Origin: Arenibacter algicola
GTDB lineage: Bacteria > Bacteroidota > Bacteroidia > Flavobacteriales > Flavobacteriaceae
DNA length: 64,000 nucleotides
NCBI RefSeq assembly: GCF_000733925.1
Contig: NZ_JPOO01000001.1
Coordinates: forward strand, 2,170,001 to 2,234,000
Direction of reading: 5' to 3'
The notes beneath the pieces were generated by a model. That model was not told the DNA's origin. It made no database searches and was given only the letters and a program-made list of their open reading frames with translations. Of the stretch, positions 1 to 8,103 are shown one piece after another; the first letter of the stretch is position 1, and each line of letters begins with the position of its first letter. The position numbers were made by a program, and so were the translations under genes.

Positions 1-63
1 TACGTAGAACAGGGCACAATAGGCATTATTGGAAAAATCGGTGGCAACAAGTATATTCTTCAT
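1..63 (-). CDS. Universal stress protein, N-terminal fragment cut by window edge
   Basis: The minus strand from position 63 reads ATG followed by 20 open codons to the window edge, giving MKNILVATDFSNNAYCALF and onward. This is the N-terminal strand and first helix of a USP domain (the I-L-x-x-T-D-F-S signature that binds the adenine nucleotide in active members). It starts 10 nt after the stop of the USP at 74-910, so the two are very likely one transcript. Only 21 residues are visible, so domain number and ATP-binding motif cannot be judged. It makes the array at least eight USPs long. Confidence 0.85.
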   Translation of the reverse strand, partial: MKNILVATDFSNNAYCALFYV

Positions 64-73
64 TATCTATGAA

Positions 74-910
74 TTAAAATTGTGGAATTACCATAAAGGG
101 TATAGTGACGTGGAAACCTATTTTTTTGATAACAGGTTCAATAAAAAGTCGCTCCATAAAAGTATGTTTGTTCTGAACCATGACCAGCAGGTTGATTTTT
201 TCTTTGGCCTGGAAAGCATTGATGGCGTCTATAATTTCATTGTTGGGGACATCATGGAACAATGCCTTGTTGCCCAAAATCTTTTCGAGGCCTTTCTTTT
301 GCTTTTCTTGATCCGGAGTCAGTTTATAGCCTGTGGATACGTGTAAAACATTTATTTGGGACCCATATTCATTGGCTATGTCCAAAAGTGGAGTCAACTT
401 CTCCTTTTTGTATACAATTTCATAGTCAGTTGGGAATAATATTTCCAACGGATTCTCGTACTCAAAATTAGGGGGTACCACTAACACGGGGCAATTGGCT
501 TTTCTTATGACATGTACCGTATTTGTTCCAAATAGGATTTCCTTGGCCCCTGTGGCTCCTGTGGTGCCCATTACTACCAAATGTATACCTTCAGATTCTA
601 CGGTTTCCATAACTTCGTTCACCAGGGTGTTAAAGGCAGTGTGAACAATAAAGCTATGATTAGGGTTAATATATTCCTTTTCCAAGCGACTTTTGAGTTT
701 TTCCAGTTGGGTCATGGAGGTTTCCTGCATTACATCGCCCAAGCCGATCAGACCCGGACTTCCAACCAGGTATTCCGCGTTGTACACTGGTGGCATATAG
801 GTATGCATTAAATAGAATTTACATTTTACATTTTTGAAAATCTTCAAAGCGTAGCTAATGGCCTTAATGGAATTGTCTGAAAAATCAGTGGGAAGCAATA
901 TTTTTTTCAT
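74..910 (-). CDS. Tandem universal stress protein (278 aa)
   Basis: Two USP (UspA-fold) domains in tandem, the usual length for double-domain USPs; cytoplasmic, no signal or membrane segment. Domain 1 (about 1-147) starts with KKILLPTDFS and carries the ATP-binding motif G-x2-G-x9-G-T at G115/G118/G128-T129. Domain 2 (about 150-278) has an ILFPTDY strand but lacks the glycine motif; in its place is LVMVQNKHTFMERL, a pattern shared with its neighbours, so it probably does not bind ATP. USPs bind ATP or AMP and support survival in growth arrest, hypoxia and other stress; the exact target is unknown. The start at 910 lies 23 nt below a TAGATTTA -7 element and 53 nt below the box at 964-975. Confidence 0.93.
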   Translation of the reverse strand: MKKILLPTDFSDNSIKAISYALKIFKNVKCKFYLMHTYMPPVYNAEYLVGSPGLIGLGDVMQETSMTQLEKLKSRLEKEYINPNHSFIVHTAFNTLVNEVMETVESEGIHLVVMGTTGATGAKEILFGTNTVHVIRKANCPVLVVPPNFEYENPLEILFPTDYEIVYKKEKLTPLLDIANEYGSQINVLHVSTGYKLTPDQEKQKKGLEKILGNKALFHDVPNNEIIDAINAFQAKEKINLLVMVQNKHTFMERLFIEPVIKKIGFHVTIPFMVIPQF

Positions 911-963
911 AGTGTTTTATACATTGGTACGGTAAATCTAAAGAGGAAGAATTTTGAAAACCA

Positions 964-975
964 TGATATTGGTCA
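964..975. promoter_or_regulatory. CRP/FNR-like box, divergent (USP 74-910 and thioredoxin)
   Basis: TGATATTGGTCA matches TGAYnnnnRTCA. With the 23-nt spacing used across the window, a -7 element lies on each side: TAGATTTA (minus strand, 933-940) toward the USP and TAATTTTA (plus strand, 999-1006) toward the thioredoxin gene. One palindrome centre therefore sits near -41 for both directions. That this is a regulator site is inferred from recurrence and spacing. Confidence 0.85.
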
Positions 976-1089
976 GTTCCATATTCTCTTTGTTTAGGTA
1001 ATTTTACTCGATAATCCAGATTTGAACCTGCAGACCGCCTTTAGATGCTTTCCTGCTCCGAGATAGTTTACTTTTAAAAAAATAAAATT

Positions 1090-1389
1090 ATGAAAGATAG
1101 TTTTAGCAATATTATCAATTCTGAAACCCCTGTTCTGGTCGATTTTCATGCGGATTGGTGCGGACCCTGTAAAATGCTGGCACCTATTTTAAAACAGGTC
1201 AAGGAGGAAATGGGGAATGCCCTGAAAATTGTAAAGATCGATGTGGACAAGAATCAATCCTTGGCCAGTACTTATCAAGTAAGGGGGGTACCTACCATGG
1301 TGTTATTTAAAAATGGGAAGCAGGTTTGGCGACAATCTGGCGTGCTTCAAAAGAACGACATAGTGAGGGTTGTTCAACAGCATATTTAA
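1090..1389 (+). CDS. trxA: Thioredoxin (99 aa)
   Basis: Small cytoplasmic dithiol-disulfide oxidoreductase. The active site W23-C24-G25-P26-C27 sits after the VLVDFHADW strand, and the cis-proline loop RGVPTMVLFKNG is present; the length is slightly shorter than E. coli TrxA (about 108). It would reduce protein disulfides with electrons from thioredoxin reductase, which is not encoded here. It is divergent from USP 74-910 and shares its upstream palindrome; the predicted -7 (999-1006) leaves a leader of about 80 nt. Placement inside a USP array under the same box suggests redox repair as part of the stress programme (inference). Many flavobacteria have several thioredoxins, so this need not be the housekeeping copy. 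Confidence 0.95.
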   Translation: MKDSFSNIINSETPVLVDFHADWCGPCKMLAPILKQVKEEMGNALKIVKIDVDKNQSLASTYQVRGVPTMVLFKNGKQVWRQSGVLQKNDIVRVVQQHI

Positions 1390-1433
1390 AGGGCGGTAAC
1401 TAGGACTCGCCCAATTATCGAAATCCAGCAGTC

Positions 1434-2273
1434 TTATTCGTGTACTATTAGAAATGGAATCTTGGTATGGTAACTTATTTTTTCGACAGCCGGTTTAAAC
1501 AGGATGCGTTCCAAGAAGTTTAGGTTCTTGGCTACCATGACCAGCATATCCAAATCCCTGCTTTCTACAAATGCTTGTACCGCGTCGTCCAAATTCTTTA
1601 TGGTAAGGGTATGAAAGGAATGTTCGTTTTCCCTAAAATAATTTTTTATAAATTCCTTATTCTTTTTCTGAAGATCGATGAGGTCTTTTCCTTTTTGGGA
1701 AACATATAGGAAGCGAAGGGCAGAGCTGTGCATTACAGCAAGTTCCTTGATATGGTTCAGGACCTTTATATCATAGCTTAACTGAAAATCTGTAGGAAAC
1801 CCTATTTCTCGCGGGGTATTGTATTCTGCGTCTTCGGGCACTGCCAGAACAGCGCATCGTACTTTTGTTAGAACATTACCGGTATTGCTGCCCAAGGAAA
1901 CAGCTTTAAGGCCGGTGGCTCCTTTGGTTCCCATGATGATCAGGTCAATATTTTTATCCTGTACTTCCTGCTTAATATGATCGGTAAAAAATCCGTACAA
2001 CGCCGATGTCTTAAAGGTATGTTTGGTGTTAAGGGGCAGGCGTTCAATCTCTTTAAGCAAATTTTCCAATTTTTCCTTACTTTCCTTTAGGATGGTTTCC
2101 TCCAATATTTCAGGAGAAACGTACATGGCGGCTTCACCACCGGAATTGTAGGAAATGGGATTTATATGAATAATATGAAAAGTACATCTGGTTTTAGAGT
2201 ACAATGCCGTACCATATTTAATGGCATTCCAAGCATTGTCAGAGAAGTCGGTAGGTATCAATATATTTTTCAT
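1434..2273 (-). CDS. Tandem universal stress protein (279 aa)
   Basis: Double USP-domain protein. Domain 1 begins KNILIPTDFS and carries G115/G118/G128-S129 within MGTKGATG...LGSNTGNV, the full ATP-binding motif. Domain 2 (from about 152, EIGFPTDF) lacks it and ends MVAKNLNFLERI...IPFLIVHE. The GSNTGNV and MVAKNLNFL signatures are shared only with the USP at 6106-6942, so these two form a sub-pair, probably from a duplication inside the array. It is convergent with the thioredoxin gene, 44 nt away. Its promoter has a box at 2361-2372 and TAATTTTA on the minus strand at 2330-2337, so it can be transcribed separately from the USP upstream. Confidence 0.92.
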   Translation of the reverse strand: MKNILIPTDFSDNAWNAIKYGTALYSKTRCTFHIIHINPISYNSGGEAAMYVSPEILEETILKESKEKLENLLKEIERLPLNTKHTFKTSALYGFFTDHIKQEVQDKNIDLIIMGTKGATGLKAVSLGSNTGNVLTKVRCAVLAVPEDAEYNTPREIGFPTDFQLSYDIKVLNHIKELAVMHSSALRFLYVSQKGKDLIDLQKKNKEFIKNYFRENEHSFHTLTIKNLDDAVQAFVESRDLDMLVMVAKNLNFLERILFKPAVEKISYHTKIPFLIVHE

Positions 2274-2360
2274 AAATGTTATTTTAACGGTTCAATATGG
2301 TTTGGTTTTGTTGGTTGAATTCAGTGAACTAAAATTAATTGCTCTATAATTGTTGCCCTA

Positions 2361-2372
2361 TGACATATATCA
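2361..2372 (-). promoter_or_regulatory. CRP/FNR-like box upstream of USP 1434-2273
   Basis: TGACATATATCA fits TGAYnnnnRTCA. On the minus strand, TAATTTTA (2330-2337) follows after exactly 23 nt, placing the palindrome centre near -41 and the transcript start about 50 nt before the ATG at 2273. Confidence 0.82.
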
Positions 2373-2407
2373 TGTGGGCCGTAATTGTTGTAAAATGGTA
2401 GCAACGT

Positions 2408-3268
2408 TTAGGGTTCTATCAGGGGAAATATTAAAAAAGGTACTTCCGTATTGAAGGCTACCCGCTTTATAACATTTTCTTTGGTTAACTTCTCAAAGAA
2501 ACTGTGCCAATAATTTACCATGGCAATCATTCCTATATTTTCATTTTCATGGGTATAGCCATTTATGGCCCCAGAAATAGAAGTATGTCCTTTAATCTCT
2601 TCAAAACCGTGATTTAGGCCAAAGAACCTTTTGGGCAATGTATCTTTGGCTGTTTGTTGATGGGGTTGCAATTCCTTGCCCGTATCAATATGTACGATGG
2701 TGATTTTGGAGTTCCATAATTTTGCCAATCCTATGAGCGGTACCAGTTCTACCTCACTGTAAATATGTTCAAAATTTGTGGCAAAGGCTATTTCGTCAGG
2801 AAGATCAAAATCATAATTTTCAGGAACGGCAATGATAGGGCAGAAGTCTATTTTCTGAATAATCCTTACCGTGTTGCTGCCCATAAATACCTCTTTCAGA
2901 GCGGAGGAACCTTTGGTTCCCATAAAAATATATTGTATGCCTTTATCGATAGTGGTTCTTCCTATGGCATTTACCAAGGAATCGGCGATACTTAATCCCT
3001 TAAAAGAGTGCTTAGTATTTTTATTTGCGGATTCCAGTTCGTCTATTAGGGATTTCATGTCTCTCTGGGATTCATCCTTTATTGCCCTAAATAGGCGAGT
3101 GTCCTTTGCCTTTCCCATGGTACTGCTCAAATTGGATGCCCCAACTTCAAAGGCATGCAAAATATGAAATACACAATCTACCTTTTCAAAAAGGTAAATG
3201 GCGTAGTCTATGGCATTCCGCGCGTTTGCCGAGAAGTCCGTGGGCAGTAGTATATGTTTTGCTTTCAT
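2408..3268 (-). CDS. Tandem universal stress protein (286 aa)
   Basis: The start is placed at 3268 (MKAKHILLPTDFS) rather than ten codons upstream, because all array members begin with M plus two to four residues before the I-L-x-P-T-D-F strand. Domain 1 holds G117/G120/G130-S131 in MGTKGSSA...MGSNTV. Domain 2 is degenerate at the glycine motif and has MVNYWHSFFEKL instead. No TGA-N6-TCA box is visible in the 164 nt between it and the USP at 3433-4284, so it is probably read through from that operon or from an unrecognised promoter. No strong Shine-Dalgarno precedes the ATG, as is common in this phylum. Cytoplasmic; specific role unknown. Confidence 0.9.
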   Translation of the reverse strand: MKAKHILLPTDFSANARNAIDYAIYLFEKVDCVFHILHAFEVGASNLSSTMGKAKDTRLFRAIKDESQRDMKSLIDELESANKNTKHSFKGLSIADSLVNAIGRTTIDKGIQYIFMGTKGSSALKEVFMGSNTVRIIQKIDFCPIIAVPENYDFDLPDEIAFATNFEHIYSEVELVPLIGLAKLWNSKITIVHIDTGKELQPHQQTAKDTLPKRFFGLNHGFEEIKGHTSISGAINGYTHENENIGMIAMVNYWHSFFEKLTKENVIKRVAFNTEVPFLIFPLIEP

Positions 3269-3432
3269 TTGTTTGTTTTTATAGCTTTTAGTGGTCACTG
3301 CAGCTTTAGAGTTTCATTCAAGAGGGTGTAAGCTGTAATGATTAAAAGTGTTATTACCCTTAGGGTATAATAATTTTCTGAATCATGTATGTACCATCTT
3401 TTTTATAGTTAAACGGCTTTTATTTGCCCTTC

Positions 3433-4284
3433 CTATGACTGCTCGGGTAGGAACAAGACCGGCACCGTGGAATGAAAGGCTATTTTTTTTATTACGGGCT
3501 CATCTATAATTCTTTCCCAAAAGTTATGATGGTACCGCACCATGGTCAATAGATCTGCCCTGGTTTCAGCTACATACTGCTCAACACTTTGTGCAATATT
3601 GCCATCGAAGCCAAGTTCATGTAGGCTATAGTTATAACCGGCTAAACGCTCTTCCAAAATTTTTTGGTTTGCTTCCTGGACGTCGTTGAGTAAAAATTCT
3701 ACTGCCACATGTATCACCTGTATGGTTGCGTTCCAAAGTTTTGTAAGTTCTGTCATGGGCAATAGCTCAAACTTTTCATACTTCCTGGTATAATCCGTAG
3801 GGAAGACCAGCGTCTTTAACTTTTGAAAGTTATAGTCCTTGGGAACCACTAAAATGGAAATATTATTAAGTTGTTTTAGGACTTTTACCGTATTGCTGCC
3901 CATAAAGATTTCCTTTGCTCCGGTAGCACCTTGAGTCCCCATAACAACGAGGTCTATATCCTTGGTAGAGACTAATTCCTTAACTGCGCCTTCCAAAGTA
4001 TCGGACTTTGATATGGTTTCAAATTTATGGTTAGGGTTGTTGTGGTTTTCGCTTAAGTAAGACAATATTTTTTCCAATTCCTGAGCAGCATTCAGTGCCA
4101 ATGAGTCGTAAATGATTCCTAATCTCTGTTGACTTTTTTGCCCTAACATGTTCAAGGCCTTTGGCTCATAGGCATGTAAAATGAGAAATGTACATTTCAC
4201 ATCGGCATAGAGCTTTAATGCTGTAAATATGGCATTCCAGGCATTATCGGAAAAATCTGTCGGCAACAATATCTTTTTCATCAT
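3433..4284 (-). CDS. Tandem universal stress protein (283 aa)
   Basis: Double USP-domain protein. Domain 1 motif G116/G119/G129-S130 in MGTQGATG...MGSNTV; domain 2 has MVRYHHNFWERI in place of the glycine motif. The ATG at 4284 overlaps the TAA of the upstream USP by one base (TAATG), so translation is probably coupled; a second ATG follows immediately (MMKK), either of which could be used. It belongs to the run 6010 to 5165, 5147 to 4284 and 4284 to 3433, which has almost no intergenic space and is likely transcribed from the box at 6064-6075. Confidence 0.92.
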   Translation of the reverse strand: MMKKILLPTDFSDNAWNAIFTALKLYADVKCTFLILHAYEPKALNMLGQKSQQRLGIIYDSLALNAAQELEKILSYLSENHNNPNHKFETISKSDTLEGAVKELVSTKDIDLVVMGTQGATGAKEIFMGSNTVKVLKQLNNISILVVPKDYNFQKLKTLVFPTDYTRKYEKFELLPMTELTKLWNATIQVIHVAVEFLLNDVQEANQKILEERLAGYNYSLHELGFDGNIAQSVEQYVAETRADLLTMVRYHHNFWERIIDEPVIKKIAFHSTVPVLFLPEQS

Positions 4285-5147
4285 TAAGTTTTTTTAAGGG
4301 GTTTTTCCCAACTTTCTGGTATGGCTACAAAGGGTATCCTGGAATGATATCCAATGGAGTCTATAGTAGATTTATTGATCAGCCGATGTAAAAATGTATG
4401 TTTGCGGTTCATGATGGCCAGTAGCCCAATTCTATGTTTTTCCACATATTCATGTATGGCATTGGGCATTAATTCGCCCTTGACCTGCTCAAAGCTATGG
4501 TCCATGGGCTGAAGGAAAGCGCCCAGGGCTTTTTTATGGGCATTTTGTTTCTCGTTAAGGACAAAATCCTCCTTAACATTCAGTACTATTATTCTAGCCT
4601 TTTGCAACTTGGACATTTCTGCCAGAAAACCTAATGCCTCTGGGTCATAAGGCGTGGTGTAATCTGTAGGGAAGACTATGGAATCAATTTCCTTAAAGGC
4701 ATAACCATTGGGAATGGCCAATACCGGAATCTTGGCTTTTTTGATAACATGGACCGTGTTGGTTCCCAAAAAGATTTCCTTGGCCCCTGTAGCTCCCTGG
4801 GTTCCCATGGCAATGATGTCTATTCCCTCTTTTGCGGTAACCTCTTCAATTTCATCGGTTAGAATATTAAAAGATGAAATGGTTTTGAATTGATGGTTTT
4901 TGTTAGGCAGGTTCTTTCTTAAATCCCTTAGCGTCTTTTCCAAACCTGCCTGGGCCACCTCTACACCCTTGTCGGGAATGGCACTATTGACCGGACCTCC
5001 CATCATATAATCTACCCTGTAAAAAGTAGGGGTATAGGTGTGAAGTATATAGAAAAGACACTTTTCATTTTGGAAATAATTCACCGTATACACGATGGCG
5101 TTCCAAGCGTTAGTGGAAAAGTCGGTGGGCAACAAAATTTTTTTCAT
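4284..5147 (-). CDS. Tandem universal stress protein (287 aa)
   Basis: Double USP-domain protein. Domain 1 carries G115/G118/G128-T129 in MGTQGATG...LGTNTVHVIKKA; the GTNTVHVI stretch is shared with USP 74-910, indicating a second sub-pair in the array. Domain 2 lacks the glycine motif and has IMNRKHTFLHRL. The C-terminus is extended by SWEKPLKKT relative to its neighbours. It starts 17 nt downstream of the USP at 5165-6010 and overlaps the next gene by one base, so it is the middle gene of a three-USP operon. Confidence 0.92.
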   Translation of the reverse strand: MKKILLPTDFSTNAWNAIVYTVNYFQNEKCLFYILHTYTPTFYRVDYMMGGPVNSAIPDKGVEVAQAGLEKTLRDLRKNLPNKNHQFKTISSFNILTDEIEEVTAKEGIDIIAMGTQGATGAKEIFLGTNTVHVIKKAKIPVLAIPNGYAFKEIDSIVFPTDYTTPYDPEALGFLAEMSKLQKARIIVLNVKEDFVLNEKQNAHKKALGAFLQPMDHSFEQVKGELMPNAIHEYVEKHRIGLLAIMNRKHTFLHRLINKSTIDSIGYHSRIPFVAIPESWEKPLKKT

Positions 5148-5164
5148 CCTTACATCTTTTTAAA

Positions 5165-6010
5165 TTATCTAGGTAGATTCTGCATCACCAAAAAAGGTAC
5201 CTTTAAGCGTAGCCCAATTTCGTCTACCGTTGATCTGTAAAGCATATCTTCCAAGAATGAATGGCGCGAGTTTACCATGACCAAAAGGTTTATGTTATTC
5301 TTTTTGATGTAATCCATTATGGCCTCGGCCTTATTCTTAGTGGGGCATATTTCAAAAAACAGGAAGGCGTCTGCCAAAGATTCTTTTAGGAAACGTTGGT
5401 TGTCTATCTGTCTGTTGCTTAAATCTTCAAAGTCTGAAATGTAAAGGCAATATATTTCAGATTTAAATTCGGCAGCCAAGGTATTCAGCAACTTCAATTC
5501 CCTACGTTTATAGGGCAGCATATAATCTGTGGGAAACAATATCTTTTTTGGCTGATGGTACTTAAAGTCCAAAGGAACAGCGAGTACTGGGCACTGTACG
5601 TATTTGAAAACCTGTACCGTATGGCTACCGAAAGTAATTTTTTTGTCCGCTGTCTGTCCTTTTGTACCCATTATTACTAGGTCAACATTTATTTGGTTGG
5701 CAAAGTCGTTAACGGCATCGACCAAGGTGTCGAATGCAGACAGGGTTTCGTAAGTGTGTTTTGGATTGTGCTCCCTAGCAGCTAGTTTTTGGATAAGATC
5801 TTTTAAGGATTTATCCGTGTTATTCCTAACAGTTTCCTTTTGCTCTTCAAAAGAGGTTTCCCCATTAGTCTTGAACGGACCATAAACCTCATCTGCATAA
5901 GCATGTAAAAAGCAGAAGTTGGTGCGTTCACATTTGTAAAGATTCAGTGCATAATCTATGGCATGCATGGCACTGTGGGAAAAATCGGTAGGAATCAAAA
6001 CTGCTTTCAT
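5165..6010 (-). CDS. Tandem universal stress protein (281 aa)
   Basis: Double USP-domain protein and first gene of the three-USP operon. Domain 1 begins KAVLIPTDFS and has G115/G118/G128-S129, but the segment between the glycines (QTADKKITF) differs from the ATGAKEIF type of its neighbours. Domain 2 has MVNSRHSFLEDM at the position of the lost ATP motif. The promoter is one of the best in the window: box at 6064-6075 and a perfect TAACTTTG -7 on the minus strand at 6033-6040. Confidence 0.92.
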   Translation of the reverse strand: MKAVLIPTDFSHSAMHAIDYALNLYKCERTNFCFLHAYADEVYGPFKTNGETSFEEQKETVRNNTDKSLKDLIQKLAAREHNPKHTYETLSAFDTLVDAVNDFANQINVDLVIMGTKGQTADKKITFGSHTVQVFKYVQCPVLAVPLDFKYHQPKKILFPTDYMLPYKRRELKLLNTLAAEFKSEIYCLYISDFEDLSNRQIDNQRFLKESLADAFLFFEICPTKNKAEAIMDYIKKNNINLLVMVNSRHSFLEDMLYRSTVDEIGLRLKVPFLVMQNLPR

Positions 6011-6063
6011 AGGTTTTCTTTTGTATACCTATCAAAGTTATTGGTAGCGACATATAAAACCTA

Positions 6064-6075
6064 TGACATTTATCA
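6064..6075 (-). promoter_or_regulatory. CRP/FNR-like box upstream of three-USP operon
   Basis: TGACATTTATCA fits TGAYnnnnRTCA. A perfect TAnnTTTG element, TAACTTTG, lies on the minus strand at 6033-6040, 23 nt from the palindrome. The palindrome is 53 nt upstream of the ATG at 6010, the same distance as at USP 74-910. Confidence 0.87.
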
Positions 6076-6105
6076 GTAGCCCTATATCAACCCATGGGGG
6101 TGCGT

Positions 6106-6942
6106 TTATTCGTGAAGGACAAGTAAAGGAACCCTCGTCTGAAAACTAATTTTTTTAATGGTGGTGTCGAACAGCAGCTGTTGCAGAAAATTTAGGTTCT
6201 TGGCCACCATGATCACCATATCTATTTTCTCACTGACAACAAATTGCTCAATGGCACTTTTGGCCTTTTCATGTTTTAGGTTGTGGATACTATGCGATTT
6301 TTCATAAAGTTCCAGCAGATAGTCCTGTAAATAGACCATATTCTGATTTTGGGCTTCATTTAATTGTACACTGGGCTTCGAGACATTAACAACACTTAGG
6401 TTGGCTTTGGTGAGACGGAGCATTTTTGAAATCGCCTCCAAAATAGAATGGGAATAGAAATTATTGTAATCGGTAGGAAAGGCAATTTCTTGAGGGATGC
6501 ACTGCACGGCTTTTTCTGGAATCACCAATAGATTACAGGGTACCTTGGTCATGACATTCCCGGTATTGCTGCCCAAAATGGTTTCTTTTATGCCCGAAGC
6601 CCCTTTGGTCCCCAAGACAATTAGATTTATCTTTTTGTCCGATATGGTCTTTCGAATAATATCTATGAGATTTCCATATTCATGGAGGGCGATAAAATTA
6701 TGGTCCTTGTTGGTGGTAATGGTCTTAATACGTGCAAAGGTATCCTCTAGATTATCCTTAAGGGCCACATTAATACTTTTGGATGGCATAACAAAGGAAT
6801 TGCTGTCCACACCGGATCTACTTAAAGCATCAACATGGAGTACATAAAAATTACAGGGAGCATCTTTAAACAGCTTTAAGGCATATTCAATTGCGTACCA
6901 TGAATTTTCGGAAAAATCGGTGGGGAACAGTATATTCTTCAT
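6106..6942 (-). CDS. Tandem universal stress protein (278 aa)
   Basis: Double USP-domain protein, last (rightmost) of the array. Domain 1 has G111/G114/G124-S125 within LGTKGASG...LGSNTGNVMTKV; domain 2 has MVAKNLNFLQQL instead of a glycine motif. Both signatures tie it to USP 1434-2273. It has its own promoter: box at 6999-7010 and TAGTTTTG on the minus strand at 6968-6975. Its stop at 6106 is followed by 95 nt that contain the promoter of the next USP operon, so each block in the array is controlled separately by the same kind of box. Confidence 0.92.
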   Translation of the reverse strand: MKNILFPTDFSENSWYAIEYALKLFKDAPCNFYVLHVDALSRSGVDSNSFVMPSKSINVALKDNLEDTFARIKTITTNKDHNFIALHEYGNLIDIIRKTISDKKINLIVLGTKGASGIKETILGSNTGNVMTKVPCNLLVIPEKAVQCIPQEIAFPTDYNNFYSHSILEAISKMLRLTKANLSVVNVSKPSVQLNEAQNQNMVYLQDYLLELYEKSHSIHNLKHEKAKSAIEQFVVSEKIDMVIMVAKNLNFLQQLLFDTTIKKISFQTRVPLLVLHE

Positions 6943-6998
6943 TCAAAATTAAATAGCTACATCCATACAAAACTAAACTTATGGCCATAACTGTAATA

Positions 6999-7010
6999 TG
7001 ACATTGGTCA
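6999..7010 (-). promoter_or_regulatory. CRP/FNR-like box upstream of USP 6106-6942
   Basis: TGACATTGGTCA, the commonest form of the box in this window (also at 11289 and 48078). A perfect TAnnTTTG element, TAGTTTTG, is on the minus strand at 6968-6975 after 23 nt. The box is just past the stop of the response-regulator gene at 7044. Confidence 0.88.
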
Positions 7011-7043
7011 GTTTCCAGTAAAAATATAGTGTTAAGAATATCC

Positions 7044-8096
7044 TTAATTGATGTATTGCAGGGCCTTTAATTCCTTGATACGGATATTTCTACCTTCAAT
7101 GTCTATAAGCCCTTCTTTTTTGAAACCGGAGAGTGTGCGTATAAGGCTTTCCGTTGCAATGCCGGCTACACTGGCCAAATCGTTCCGGGAAATTTTAATG
7201 GGGTCCTCGGTTTTTTTGTTCATTATTTCTGCAAACTGCAACAAGGTTTGGGCGGTTTTCTTACGAACGGAACTATAGGCCATTTGCAACAATTGCTGTT
7301 TTATGTCCTTAATATTTCCAGTAAGCAGCTCCATTAGTTCCAGGGAGATATTGTGGTTCTTTTCCAATACCTGCTTCAAATTCTCCTTGGATATCCCGGC
7401 CAGTTCCACATCCTCAATGGCGGTTGCCGATTCTTGATAAGGGATATTTTCTATAAAGGAGGTAAATCCCAAAAAGTCGTCTGCCCTATAAAGCGAAGTA
7501 ATCAATTCCTTTCCGTCCTCGTCCATGGTATGGCATTTTACTACCCCTTTTAGGATAAGATATATTTTATGCGAATAGGTTCCTTCTTGATAGATGGTGC
7601 TTCCTTGGAGAAAACTAGTGGGTTCGCCATTATCGTCGAAAAAATTTTTCAACTCGTTCAAGGTGCGTATCTGATCTTCCGGGTTAGCTTGGCCCAGAGA
7701 TCCTTCCTTGGCCAGACGTCCCAAAAGTTCCACCTTTGCCAATCTACTTTCAATGGCATTTATGAGGTCTTCCTCTTCAAAAGGCTTGGTAAGGTAGTCA
7801 TCTGCCCCTAAATCCATGCCCTTTCTTATTTCTTTATGTTCCGTTTTGGCAGATAGGAATATAAAGGGAATGTGTTTGGTTTTATCGTTGGATGACAACT
7901 CCTTAAGAACGCCATAACCATCCACCTCAGGCATCATTATGTCGCATACGATAATATCCGGCAATTTTTCCTTGGCCATTTGTATACCAATTTTTCCGTT
8001 CGGGGCTGTAATCATGGAATAACCTGAAAGCTCCAAAAGCTCTTCGGTATTTTCACGTAGGGCCCTATCGTCCTCGATTAATAGAATTGTCTTCAT
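7044..8096 (-). CDS. Receiver-CRP/FNR fusion transcription factor (350 aa)
   Basis: Three-part regulator. Residues 1-120 are a CheY-like receiver with acidic pocket D9/D10, phospho-acceptor D52, S82 and K104. Residues about 150-265 form a cyclic-nucleotide-binding-type beta-roll, but the arginine that contacts cyclic nucleotide phosphate in CRP is replaced (YQESATAIED), so cAMP binding is unlikely. Residues about 280-345 are a CRP-type winged helix with recognition helix ATESLIRTLSGFKKEG, keeping the E-xxx-R pair that reads TGA half-sites in CRP and FNR. No FNR-type cysteine cluster is present. It lies 7 nt downstream of the kinase at 8104-9615, its likely phosphodonor. It is a candidate activator for the palindromes in this window (inference). 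A paralogue is at 28198-29265. Confidence 0.93.
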   Translation of the reverse strand: MKTILLIEDDRALRENTEELLELSGYSMITAPNGKIGIQMAKEKLPDIIVCDIMMPEVDGYGVLKELSSNDKTKHIPFIFLSAKTEHKEIRKGMDLGADDYLTKPFEEEDLINAIESRLAKVELLGRLAKEGSLGQANPEDQIRTLNELKNFFDDNGEPTSFLQGSTIYQEGTYSHKIYLILKGVVKCHTMDEDGKELITSLYRADDFLGFTSFIENIPYQESATAIEDVELAGISKENLKQVLEKNHNISLELMELLTGNIKDIKQQLLQMAYSSVRKKTAQTLLQFAEIMNKKTEDPIKISRNDLASVAGIATESLIRTLSGFKKEGLIDIEGRNIRIKELKALQYIN

Positions 8097-8103
8097 TGCT
8101 CTT

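Noticed and set aside
29..346. Open frame of 105 codons on the plus strand opposite the USP genes
   Set aside because: It is the shadow of the USP at 74-910 and of the partial USP at 1-63; the composition is unlike a protein and it has no promoter.
1391..1412. GGGCG/CGCCC hairpin after the thioredoxin gene
   Set aside because: Only 5 bp and no T tract; not enough for a terminator call.
1..6942. USP array as a direct-repeat or CRISPR-like structure
   Set aside because: The similarity is at protein level between full genes; there are no short regular DNA repeats with spacers.
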